8,171 nt of DNA from Lachnoclostridium sp. UBA739 (GTDB lineage: Bacteria > Bacillota_A > Clostridia > Lachnospirales > Lachnospiraceae): the NCBI GenBank assembly GCA_002297865.1, contig DBKX01000039.1, positions 1 to 8,171 on the forward strand, in the 5' to 3' direction. Below, in pieces: positions 1-5,669 of this stretch. Both the position numbers and the translations under genes were made by a program. Numbering within the stretch: the stretch's first letter is position 1; every line of letters begins with the position of its first letter. A model generated the notes under the pieces. The model had not been told where the DNA came from and ran no database searches. It saw only the letters and a program-made list of their open reading frames with translations.

Positions 1-206
1 ATGGCGAACGCTTACAAAGAGCACTGTCTAGGGAAATGTCACAGGCAAGTCCAAAGTATGAGGAAATGTGTAGAAGGTTTCTTGCAGATCAGGATGATTT
101 TAAAGAGGAAAATCTTAAGAGACTGCAGATAGATAAACGATATAGTAATTATGATAAGGAACAATGTATAAATGATATTTTAAGTGATATTGAGCCTTTG
201 ATATGA
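1..206 (+). CDS. guanylate-kinase-like nucleotide kinase, 3' end only
   Basis: This is the C-terminal 67 residues of a protein whose start lies upstream of the window; the reading frame begins at base 3 and ends with TGA at 204-206. The tail begins GERLQRALSRE and contains SPKYEEMCRRFLADQDDF, followed by a predicted helix and the sequence KRYSNYDKEQCINDILSDI. I recognise this pattern from the C-terminus of P-loop guanylate-kinase-like proteins of Lachnospiraceae, where an arginine-rich lid segment is followed by a YxN-type ending. Such kinases would phosphorylate a nucleoside monophosphate in the cytoplasm. Position supports the idea: in Bacillus the matching place upstream of yaaR and holB is held by thymidylate kinase (tmk). 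The P-loop is outside the window, so substrate cannot be judged; tmk is the main alternative. The coding call is firm, the family is moderate. Confidence 0.6.
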   Translation, partial: GERLQRALSREMSQASPKYEEMCRRFLADQDDFKEENLKRLQIDKRYSNYDKEQCINDILSDIEPLI

Positions 207-212
207 TATAAT
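204..212 (+). promoter_or_regulatory. candidate extended -10 promoter for yaaR-holB operon
   Basis: TGATATAAT at 204-212 is a perfect extended -10 element (TGN followed by TATAAT). No good -35 lies 16-18 bases upstream (GTGATA at 184-189 at best), which fits an extended -10 promoter. The TGA is also the stop codon of the upstream kinase gene. It would start transcription near 219, about 48 bases before the yaaR start. This is a sequence match only, in AT-rich DNA. Confidence 0.45.
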
Positions 213-266
213 GAAAAGTAATAGCCATGAAAGAGGGATATGAAATATTAGAAAGGTTTGAGAAGC

Positions 267-707
267 ATGGATATAAAAATTAATCAAATGCAACAAGTGA
301 ATCAGGCCCCGAAGCCACAGCAGGTACAGCAGACTGATGACACATTTAAATTTATGCTTGCAAGCAATATAGAAGATGCCACGCTTCAGGAAAGACTGAC
401 TCTCGTTATGGAAGATATTGTGCAGCAGGGTAAGAAACTAGGAAAGCACATGGATGTCCGTGACATGAAGAGATATCGTGCCTTAATCAAGGAATTTATG
501 AATGAGGTGGTTAACCGTTCTCATAAGTTCAGCCGTGAAAACTTTTTGGATCGGAAAGGGCGTCATCGTGTATATGGAATTGTAAAACTAGTGGATAATA
601 AACTTGATGAGCTTGCACAGGAATTAATTAAAGATGAGAAGGATCACATCGCTATTTTAGGTAAGATTGATGAGATTCGAGGACTACTTTTAGATATCCT
701 TACATAA
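267..707 (+). CDS. yaaR: YaaR family protein (DUF327)
   Basis: This encodes a 146-residue cytoplasmic protein of the YaaR/DUF327 family, function unknown, which in Bacillus lies just before holB. It starts [13 protein letters not shown], has a glutamine/proline-rich N-terminal stretch, then a mostly helical body with conserved-looking pieces ending in [14 protein letters not shown], closely like the end of Bacillus YaaR (GEVKGLLLNLYT). Length equals my recollection of Bacillus YaaR, also about 146 residues. The ATG at 267 is chosen over an in-frame TTG at 258 because GAAAGG at 251-256 sits 10 bases before the ATG but only one base before the TTG. No signal peptide or membrane segment is seen. 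It is followed 17 bp later by holB, whose ribosome binding site overlaps the yaaR stop codon, so the two are probably cotranscribed. A role linked to the clamp loader is suggested only by position. Confidence 0.85.
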   Translation: MDIKINQMQQVNQAPKPQQVQQTDDTFKFMLASNIEDATLQERLTLVMEDIVQQGKKLGKHMDVRDMKRYRALIKEFMNEVVNRSHKFSRENFLDRKGRHRVYGIVKLVDNKLDELAQELIKDEKDHIAILGKIDEIRGLLLDILT

Positions 708-724
708 GGAGGGATGATGGTAGG

Positions 725-1720
725 ATGAAAAAGTTTGAAGATGTTATTGGTCATGAACAAGTGATTGAACATATGCAGACGGCAATACAGAAAGACAGAA
801 TATCACATGCATATATATTGAATGGGGAGATTGGTTCAGGAAAGAAGATGTTGGCAGATATATTTGCAGCAACGCTCCAATGTGAGGAGCACGGGATAAC
901 CCCTTGTGGGAAATGCAAATCCTGCCTGCAGGCTAGTTCAGGTAATCATCCAGACATTTTGAAGGTTACACATGAAAAAGCTAGTATTAGTGTAGATGAT
1001 ATTAGGACACAATTAAATGCAGATATCGATATTAAGCCTTATAGCAGTAAGTATAAGATTTATATCATAGATGAAGCAGATAAGATGACGGAGCAGGCAC
1101 AGAATGCGTTGTTAAAAACCATTGAAGAACCACCAGTTTACGGAATTATTATGCTCTTGGTGACAAACAAGAACAAGCTGCTTCCAACAATTCTGTCTCG
1201 TTGTGTTACACTGAATTTAAAGCCTGTACCAACAGACTTAATTACAGAGTATTTGATGAAAGAATATCAGGTGCCAGATTATAATGCCCAGATAAGTGCG
1301 AGATTTTCACAGGGAAATCTGGGAAAAGCAGTGCGTTATTCTACATCTGAGGAATTTAATGAAACAAAGGACAAAATTCTGCATCTTTTAAAGTATATTG
1401 AAAATATGCAGGTTTACGAAATATTAGAAGGAATCAAGCAGCTTGGAGAGCATAAGCTGGAGATTTATGATTATATTGATATCATGATGCTTTGGTATCG
1501 AGATATTTTAGTATATAAAGCCAGTGGTAATCCAAATCATCTATTGTTTCGTGCGGAGTATCCGTATATCAAGAAACAAGCCGAAAAGATTGGTTACGAC
1601 GGGATTGAAAATGTAATAAAGGCTATGGATAAGGCAAAGGAGCGTTTAAGGGCAAATGTAAACTTCGATATTGCTATGGAGCTTATGTTACTCGTAATGA
1701 AGGAGAATGGGAATGGTTAA
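725..1720 (+). CDS. holB: DNA polymerase III subunit delta'
   Basis: This encodes the delta-prime subunit (331 residues) of the clamp-loader complex, an AAA+ family protein that helps load the beta sliding clamp on primed DNA. Visible features are an N-terminal VIGHEQV segment, SHAYILNGEIGSGKK with a P-loop-like GEIGSGKK at 34-41, a zinc-binding cysteine set C53, C61, C64, C67, a Walker B-like YIIDEAD around 113-119, the NALLKTIEEPP motif at 127-137, and the SRC motif at 158-160 that supplies an arginine to the neighbouring ATPase subunit. The P-loop has lysine in place of the usual Thr/Ser, consistent with delta-prime being a non-hydrolysing subunit. AAGGAGGG at 706-713 is the ribosome binding site. 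The 3' end overlaps ricT by 8 bases, implying translational coupling. Confidence 0.95.
   Translation: MKKFEDVIGHEQVIEHMQTAIQKDRISHAYILNGEIGSGKKMLADIFAATLQCEEHGITPCGKCKSCLQASSGNHPDILKVTHEKASISVDDIRTQLNADIDIKPYSSKYKIYIIDEADKMTEQAQNALLKTIEEPPVYGIIMLLVTNKNKLLPTILSRCVTLNLKPVPTDLITEYLMKEYQVPDYNAQISARFSQGNLGKAVRYSTSEEFNETKDKILHLLKYIENMQVYEILEGIKQLGEHKLEIYDYIDIMMLWYRDILVYKASGNPNHLLFRAEYPYIKKQAEKIGYDGIENVIKAMDKAKERLRANVNFDIAMELMLLVMKENGNG
1700..1705 (+). promoter_or_regulatory. ribosome binding site deciding the ricT start
   Basis: AAGGAG at 1700-1705 lies inside the end of holB. It is one base from an ATG at 1707 but seven bases from the in-frame ATG at 1713, so the latter is the likely ricT start. 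Confidence 0.75.
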
Positions 1721-2615
1721 AGTAATTGGTGTTAGATTCCGTAAAGCGGGAAAGATTTATTTCTTTGACCCAACTGAGCTAGAAATTGAAGTGGGAACTA
1801 ACGTAATCGTAGAAACTGCCAGGGGGATTGAGTATGGCAATGTTGTAATAGGTAATCGTGAGGTAGAAGAAGACAAGATTATTCAGCCTTTGAAACCAGT
1901 TATTCGTATTGCAACACAAGAAGATGATGCAATTGAGGCACACAATAGAGAAAAGGAAGTCGGTGCTTTTAAAATTTGTCTTGAGAAAATTGCAAAGCAT
2001 GGATTGGAAATGAAGTTAATTGATTGTGAGTATACATTTGACAATAATAAATTGTTATTTTACTTTACGGCAGATGGAAGAATTGACTTCCGTGATTTAG
2101 TAAAAGACTTAGCAAGCGTATTTAAAACACGTATTGAATTACGTCAGATCGGAGTTCGTGATGAAACCAAGATTGTTGGTGGAATTGGAATATGCGGACG
2201 TTCTTTATGCTGTAACACATTTTTAAGTGAGTTTGCACCAGTGTCGATTAAGATGGCGAAAGAACAGAATCTATCTCTTAATCCAACAAAGATTTCAGGA
2301 GTCTGTGGCAGATTGATGTGTTGTCTAAAAAATGAACAGGAAGCATATGAAGAGTTAAATAGCAAGCTTCCTGCTGTTGGCGATACGGTAGAGACTGTAG
2401 ACAAGTTAAAAGGTGAAGTACAGAGTGTTAGTGTATTAAAACAGCTTGTTAAGGTTATTGTAACGTTAGATAATGATGAAAAGGAAGTTCGTGAATACAT
2501 GGTATCTGACCTTAAATTTACACCTAAGCGTAAAAAGGAAAGAATTGCTATGGATGATGAATTAAAAGCTTTGGAAGCATTAGAAAGAAGAGAATCTGGT
2601 TCAAAGATTGATTAA
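1713..2615 (+). CDS. ricT: RicT/YaaT, PSP1-domain Fe-S regulatory protein
   Basis: This encodes a 300-residue cytoplasmic protein of the PSP1 family. In Bacillus subtilis RicT (YaaT) joins RicA and RicF in a complex that promotes RNase Y-dependent mRNA maturation and is needed for normal sporulation, competence and biofilm formation. The N-terminus VIGVRFRKAGKIYFFDP is typical of the family. The cysteines appear as CGRSLCC (C161, C166, C167) and CGRLMCC (C198, C203, C204), separated by exactly 30 residues: the CX4CC-X30-CX4CC arrangement described for the [4Fe-4S] ligands of RicT. All six are present, so cluster binding is probably retained. The C-terminus is charged, ending in a lysine/glutamate-rich helix. 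It overlaps holB and is followed 10 bp later by the methyltransferase gene. ricA and ricF are not in the window. Confidence 0.93.
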   Translation: MVKVIGVRFRKAGKIYFFDPTELEIEVGTNVIVETARGIEYGNVVIGNREVEEDKIIQPLKPVIRIATQEDDAIEAHNREKEVGAFKICLEKIAKHGLEMKLIDCEYTFDNNKLLFYFTADGRIDFRDLVKDLASVFKTRIELRQIGVRDETKIVGGIGICGRSLCCNTFLSEFAPVSIKMAKEQNLSLNPTKISGVCGRLMCCLKNEQEAYEELNSKLPAVGDTVETVDKLKGEVQSVSVLKQLVKVIVTLDNDEKEVREYMVSDLKFTPKRKKERIAMDDELKALEALERRESGSKID

Positions 2616-2625
2616 AGAGGTATTT

Positions 2626-3366
2626 ATGAGAGTAGAATTAAAGCAGAATGAGAGACTGGATGACCTACATCGTAAAGGATATCAGATTATTCAGAATCCA
2701 GAGAAGTTTTGTTTCGGAATTGATGCGGTTTTACTTTCAGGATTTGTTCAAGTAAAAAGTGGAGCAAAGGTATTGGATTTAGGAACTGGAACAGGAATTA
2801 TCCCGATTCTCGTAGAAGCAAAGACTAAGGCGGGGCATATCAGTGCACTGGAACTGCAGGAGGAAAGTGTAGATATGGCAACCAGGAGTATTAAGCTCAA
2901 CGGGTTAGAGGAAAAAATATCAATTGTTCAAGGAGATATAAAGGAAGCTTCTCATATTTTTGAAGGAGCTTCTTTTGATGTTATTACAACGAATCCTCCA
3001 TATATGACAGAACACCATGGACTAGTGAATCCTGATATACCAAAGGCAATTGCGAGGCATGAGATATATTGTACATTGGAAGATGTGGTACGAGAGAGTG
3101 CAAGGTTATTAAAAATGAATGGTAAGTTTTTTATGGTTCACAGACCTTACCGCTTAGTTGAAATTATTACAACACTGTCAAAATACAAACTAGAAGCGAA
3201 AAGAATACGTTTTGTACATCCTTATAAGGATAAAGAGCCAAATATGGTTCTAATTGAAGCTGTAAAAGGCGGAAAGTCACGCGTAACAATTGAACCACCT
3301 CTGATTGTGTATGAAGATGTAAATGTTTACACCAAGGAAATCTACGAAATCTATGGTTATGAATAA
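2626..3366 (+). CDS. yabB: tRNA1(Val) adenine-N6 methyltransferase family (TrmN6/YabB)
   Basis: This encodes a 246-residue class I SAM-dependent methyltransferase related to Bacillus YabB and Escherichia coli TrmN6 (YfiC), which methylates N6 of A37 in tRNA1(Val). Visible motifs are FGIDAVLL at 30-37, typical of this family, the SAM-binding motif I VLDLGTGTGI at 49-58, an acidic residue ending the second strand (ALELQ), and the catalytic NPPY at 123-126, which marks methylation of an exocyclic amino group. An in-frame TTG at 2608 would add six residues, but AAAGAGG at 2614-2620 is five bases before the ATG at 2626, so that start is preferred; the resulting length fits YabB. The gene is placed between ricT and rsmI as in Bacillus, but without yabA before it. 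Enzyme class is secure; the exact tRNA target is inferred from the family. Confidence 0.88.
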   Translation: MRVELKQNERLDDLHRKGYQIIQNPEKFCFGIDAVLLSGFVQVKSGAKVLDLGTGTGIIPILVEAKTKAGHISALELQEESVDMATRSIKLNGLEEKISIVQGDIKEASHIFEGASFDVITTNPPYMTEHHGLVNPDIPKAIARHEIYCTLEDVVRESARLLKMNGKFFMVHRPYRLVEIITTLSKYKLEAKRIRFVHPYKDKEPNMVLIEAVKGGKSRVTIEPPLIVYEDVNVYTKEIYEIYGYE

Positions 3367-3378
3367 GGAAGGAAAATT

Positions 3379-4218
3379 ATGAGCGGAACATTGTATTTAT
3401 GTGCTACACCAATTGGAAATCTGGAAGATATGACTTACCGTGCAGTACGAATTTTAAATGAAGTGGATTTAATCGCAGCCGAGGATACAAGAAACAGTAT
3501 TAAACTGTTAAATCATTTTAATATTAAGACACCTATGACTAGTTATCATGAATTTAACAAGTATGAGAAGGCCGATTACCTGGTTAGCAAATTGTTAGAG
3601 GGGCTAAATATTGCAGAAATTACTGACGCAGGAACTCCAGGGATTTCAGATCCGGGAGAAGAACTTGTAAAACGAGCCTTAGATGCAGGAATTACAGTAA
3701 CTTCAGTGCCTGGTCCAGCAGCATTTGTAGATGCATTAATTATCTCTGGACAATCTACAAGACGATTTGTGTTTGAAGCCTTTTTACCGACAGATAAAAA
3801 GGAACGTCGTTCGGTATTAGAATCTTTCCAAAAGGAAACGAGAACAATTATTATGTATGAGGCTCCTCATAGGTTGAAGAAAACACTGGCAGAGCTCCAT
3901 GAGCATATTGGCAACCGTAAGTTATCCATCTGCAAGGAGTTAACGAAGCGTTATGAAAATAATTTCAGAACAACACTAAAAGAAGCTATGGAGTATTATG
4001 AAGAAAATGATCCAAAGGGAGAGTTTGTATTGGTCATAGAGGGACGTTCAGAAGTAGAGCTCCAAGAGGAAGAGATACAGAAGTGGGATAGTATTACTTT
4101 AGAAGAGCATATGAACATTTACTTGGACAAAGGAATGACTAAGAAAGAGGCAATGAAGGCGGTTGCATTAGATCGAGGAATATCTAAGAGAGACGTATAC
4201 CAGCAGTTATTAAATTAG
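3379..4218 (+). CDS. rsmI: 16S rRNA (cytidine-1402 2'-O)-methyltransferase
   Basis: This encodes RsmI (YabC/YraL family), 279 residues, which uses SAM to methylate the 2'-hydroxyl of C1402 in 16S rRNA, a P-site nucleotide. The tetrapyrrole-methylase fold is clear: LYLCATPIGNLEDMTYRA at 5-22, AAEDTRNS at 33-40, ITDAGTPGISDPG at 81-93, VPGPAA at 110-115 and MYEAPHRLKKTL at 159-170. The end (about 240-279) is a small helical domain with GMTKKEAMKAVA and ISKRDVYQQLL, as in full-length RsmI proteins. AAGGAAGGA at 3365-3373 overlaps the stop codon of the methyltransferase gene, supporting cotranscription. It is the last gene of the operon and is followed by a strong hairpin terminator. Nothing is missing or unusual. 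Confidence 0.95.
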   Translation: MSGTLYLCATPIGNLEDMTYRAVRILNEVDLIAAEDTRNSIKLLNHFNIKTPMTSYHEFNKYEKADYLVSKLLEGLNIAEITDAGTPGISDPGEELVKRALDAGITVTSVPGPAAFVDALIISGQSTRRFVFEAFLPTDKKERRSVLESFQKETRTIIMYEAPHRLKKTLAELHEHIGNRKLSICKELTKRYENNFRTTLKEAMEYYEENDPKGEFVLVIEGRSEVELQEEEIQKWDSITLEEHMNIYLDKGMTKKEAMKAVALDRGISKRDVYQQLLN

Positions 4219-4228
4219 TTGGTAGCAC

Positions 4229-4268
4229 AAAAATGCAGATAAGAAGAGGGATTCTTATCTGCATTTTT
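4229..4268. terminator. bidirectional intrinsic terminator between rsmI and abrB
   Basis: A 17-bp perfect stem (4229-4245, AAAAATGCAGATAAGAA, pairing with 4252-4268) has a 6-base loop GAGGGA and a T6 tract at 4263-4268. The opposite strand also ends in a T run, so it can end rsmI transcripts on the plus strand and abrB transcripts on the minus strand. It lies 10 bases after the rsmI stop and 33 bases beyond the abrB stop. Confidence 0.92.
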
Positions 4269-4301
4269 TAATCTTTCTTCTAGATTACTATGTATCTAGG
4301 C

Positions 4302-4559
4302 TTAGTCGATGATTCCAGCGATTTTAGCAAGTTGAACGATAGAATCTTTAGAAACCTTTTTTCCGCAGAAATCAAATAATTCGTTTTTTTCTCCGGTAAA
4401 GATATCTGTTGGCTCATATTTTGTTAAAATGATTTTGTCTTCATCAACGTAGATTTCCAATGGATCTCTTTCGCCAACACCTAATGTTCTTCTTAACTCG
4501 ATTGGAAGTGTAATACGTCCAAGTTCGTCTAATTTTCTTACAATACCTGTACTTTTCAT
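4302..4559 (-). CDS. abrB: AbrB-family transition-state regulator
   Basis: This encodes an 85-residue DNA-binding protein of the AbrB family. In Bacillus AbrB is a global repressor of stationary-phase genes that is itself shut off by Spo0A~P. The N-terminal swapped-hairpin (SpoVT/AbrB) domain is nearly the Bacillus sequence: MKSTGIVRKLDELGRITLPI followed by ELRRTLG, with R8, R15, R23 and R24, the DNA-contacting arginines, all present. EIYVDEDKIILTKY at 35-48 ends that domain. The C-terminal part (about 50-85) is shorter than in Bacillus AbrB (about 94 residues) and has one cysteine, C65. The minus-strand ribosome binding site AAAAGGAG (4576-4569) is nine bases before the ATG. It is convergent with rsmI, as abrB is in Bacillus. 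Abh or another short AbrB paralog is the alternative; target genes cannot be read from sequence. Confidence 0.92.
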   Translation of the reverse strand: MKSTGIVRKLDELGRITLPIELRRTLGVGERDPLEIYVDEDKIILTKYEPTDIFTGEKNELFDFCGKKVSKDSIVQLAKIAGIID

Positions 4560-4611
4560 TTATCATTGCTCCTTTTCTTTTTGATAATTCCAATATATCA
4601 CTAATGGGCAA

Positions 4612-4617
4612 ATTATA
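4612..4617 (-). promoter_or_regulatory. candidate abrB -10 element
   Basis: On the minus strand TATAAT (4617 down to 4612) is a perfect -10, preceded by TTG. The -35 region is poor (TATCGT at 4640-4635 with a 17-base spacer, or TCGTCA at 4638-4633 with 15). Transcription would start near 4605, giving a leader of about 45 bases before the abrB ATG. Confidence 0.35.
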
Positions 4618-4695
4618 CAATTTAATATCTTATGACGATATAGGACTATTTTAATCATTTAGGAGTAAAAAAACAGTAAATAATGTAAAATGTAA

Positions 4696-4711
4696 TATTT
4701 TTACAAAAAAG
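4696..4711 (+). promoter_or_regulatory. AbrB-binding-like sequence
   Basis: TATTTTTACAAAAAAG matches 15 of 16 positions of the published Bacillus AbrB pseudo-consensus WAWWTTTWCAAAAAAW as I recall it; only the last base differs. It lies 137 bases upstream of the abrB start codon, which would fit autoregulation. AbrB recognises DNA shape rather than a strict sequence, and the region is AT-rich, so chance is a real alternative. Confidence 0.35.
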
Positions 4712-4720
4712 TTTATCGAA
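4712..4720 (+). promoter_or_regulatory. Spo0A-box-like sequence
   Basis: TTTATCGAA differs at one of nine positions from the 0A box TTTGTCRAA and starts one base after the AbrB-like sequence. The mismatch removes the usually conserved G of TGNCGAA. A second weak match, TTGGACGAA, is at 4830-4838. Both are suggestive only. Confidence 0.22.
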
Positions 4721-4891
4721 AAATAGGAGTCTAAAAAGCTATAAATAGTGGGGGTATTACAAAATTTACATTATTTGGACTCTAAAATATAGCCAAAAAG
4801 CGTTAAATTTATGAATAACTGAATATATTTTGGACGAAACAATTTCCATCCCCAGTTTTTTACTCATTAAAAAAATCCAGTGTACTTACTT

Positions 4892-4900
4892 CATACTGTA
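4892..4900 (+). promoter_or_regulatory. possible sporulation-sigma -10 upstream of spmA
   Basis: CATACTGTA resembles the -10 of sigma-E promoters (CATACANT, six of eight) and fits CATANNNTA of sigma-K. No matching -35 was found at the right distance and it is 176 bases before spmA, so this is a weak candidate. In Bacillus spmA and spmB are in a sigma-E-dependent operon. Confidence 0.18.
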
Positions 4901-4942
4901 TTTAATTAGTACAACAATATATACTACAACAGTTTTTTGGGG

Positions 4943-4972
4943 AAATCAAATAAAAAAGGTGAAATTTGATTT
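4943..4972 (+). repeat. 9-bp AT-rich hairpin upstream of spmA
   Basis: AAATCAAAT (4943-4951) pairs perfectly with ATTTGATTT (4964-4972) around a 12-base loop, followed by two more T residues. It resembles a weak terminator but has only one G-C pair. The loop contains AAAAAAGGTG, which resembles a ribosome binding site. Confidence 0.35.
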
Positions 4973-5075
4973 TTCGTAAAGTGATAATCCATGTTGTTGC
5001 ACAATATATTAAAATAAGCAATTCTACTTTAATAGGAGTTGAAAAGGAAAGTTTAAGTTAGAAGGAGAGACTAAG

Positions 5076-5660
5076 ATGATAAATTATCTTTGGGGATTTA
5101 TGATTGTAATTGGTATTATTGTAGGTGCACTAACTGGAAAGATGCAGGAGGTAAGTGTTGCTTCCATTAATTCGGCAAAAGAGGCAGTAACTTTGTGTAT
5201 TACCATGTTAGGCGTAATGTCGATGTGGACAGGGCTTATGCAGATCGCAAAAAAGAGTGGAATTATAGATGGTTTAACAAAAGGGTTAAGTCCTGTGATA
5301 AAACTTTTGTTTCCTGATATTCCAAAGGGGCATGTTGCGAGGGAGTATATATGTTCCAATATGATAGCTAATATTTTAGGATTAGGGTGGGCAGCAACAC
5401 CATTTGGATTAAAAGCAATGTTAGAATTAAAAAAGTTAAACAATGACAGTGAAATTGCCAGTGTAGATATGTGTACATTCTTAATTATAAATATTTCGTC
5501 CTTACAGTTGATTCCAGTAAATATAATTGCATACAGGAGCCAGTATGGTTCGGTTAATCCAGCAGATATTATTACAACGGCAATACTAGCGACCTTGTTT
5601 TCAACTTTTGTGGGAGTTGTTTTTTCCGTTGTTGCTCGTAAACTTTGTAAAACGAAATAG
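5076..5660 (+). CDS. spmA: spore maturation protein A
   Basis: This encodes SpmA, 194 residues (about 196 in Bacillus), a membrane protein needed with SpmB for full dehydration of the spore core and hence heat resistance. The sequence shows about five hydrophobic segments, near 3-20, 37-58, 94-112, 132-153 and 166-187, and family features such as the start NYLWGFMIVIGIIVGALTGK, MWTGLMQIAKKSG at 50-62 and LGLGWAATPFGLKAM at 101-115, part of the nucleoside-recognition (Gate) fold. AAGGAG at 5062-5067 is eight bases before the ATG. spmB follows after nine bases with its ribosome binding site overlapping the spmA stop codon, so the pair is cotranscribed. In Bacillus dacB precedes spmA; here a noncoding region does. 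The transported substrate, if any, is not established for the family. Confidence 0.94.
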   Translation: MINYLWGFMIVIGIIVGALTGKMQEVSVASINSAKEAVTLCITMLGVMSMWTGLMQIAKKSGIIDGLTKGLSPVIKLLFPDIPKGHVAREYICSNMIANILGLGWAATPFGLKAMLELKKLNNDSEIASVDMCTFLIINISSLQLIPVNIIAYRSQYGSVNPADIITTAILATLFSTFVGVVFSVVARKLCKTK

Positions 5661-5669
5661 GAGGATGGC

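Larger units (their letters stand above)
4678..4776. repeat. imperfect inverted repeat with 59-base loop
   Basis: The left arm 4678-4696 (AAATAATGTAAAATGTAAT) is matched in reverse complement by the right arm 4756-4776. Both ends match (AAATAATGTAAA and TGTAAT, the latter with one base shared), and the right arm has two extra bases in the middle. The arms are almost free of G and C, so an RNA stem would be weak; paired protein-binding sites are as likely. The function is unknown. Confidence 0.45.
4560..5075. other. 516-bp AT-rich divergent intergenic region (abrB/spmA)
   Basis: No convincing gene is seen between the divergent abrB and spmA starts. The stretch is very AT-rich. It holds a candidate abrB promoter near 4612-4640, a small inverted repeat TGATA/TATCA (4582-4586 and 4596-4600) in the abrB leader, an AbrB-like and a Spo0A-box-like sequence at 4696-4720, a long inverted repeat (4678-4696 with 4756-4776), a sporulation-sigma-like -10 CATACTGTA at 4892-4900, and an AT-only hairpin at 4943-4972. 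The control signals of both genes presumably lie here. Confidence 0.7.

Noticed and set aside
1..132. ATG at base 1 opening a 43-codon plus-strand frame
   Set aside because: The product is Cys/Arg-rich with no family resemblance, and the overlapping frame starting at base 3 gives a recognisable kinase C-terminus.
258..266. TTG start for yaaR
   Set aside because: The ribosome binding site is one base away; the ATG at 267 has proper spacing and gives the family length.
227..283. 18-codon ATG frame between the kinase and yaaR
   Set aside because: It has no ribosome binding site, overlaps the yaaR start, and its length is expected by chance.
1779..2500. Minus-strand open frames opposite ricT (1779-2000 and 2144-2500)
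   Set aside because: These are antisense shadows of a well-supported gene, with Cys/Ser/Thr-rich products and no ribosome binding sites.
2608..2625. TTG start for the YabB-like methyltransferase
   Set aside because: It lies within ricT without a ribosome binding site; ATG 2626 is preceded by AAAGAGG at five bases.
4943..4972. Hairpin as an intrinsic terminator upstream of spmA
   Set aside because: The stem has a single G-C pair and no gene ends upstream on that strand.
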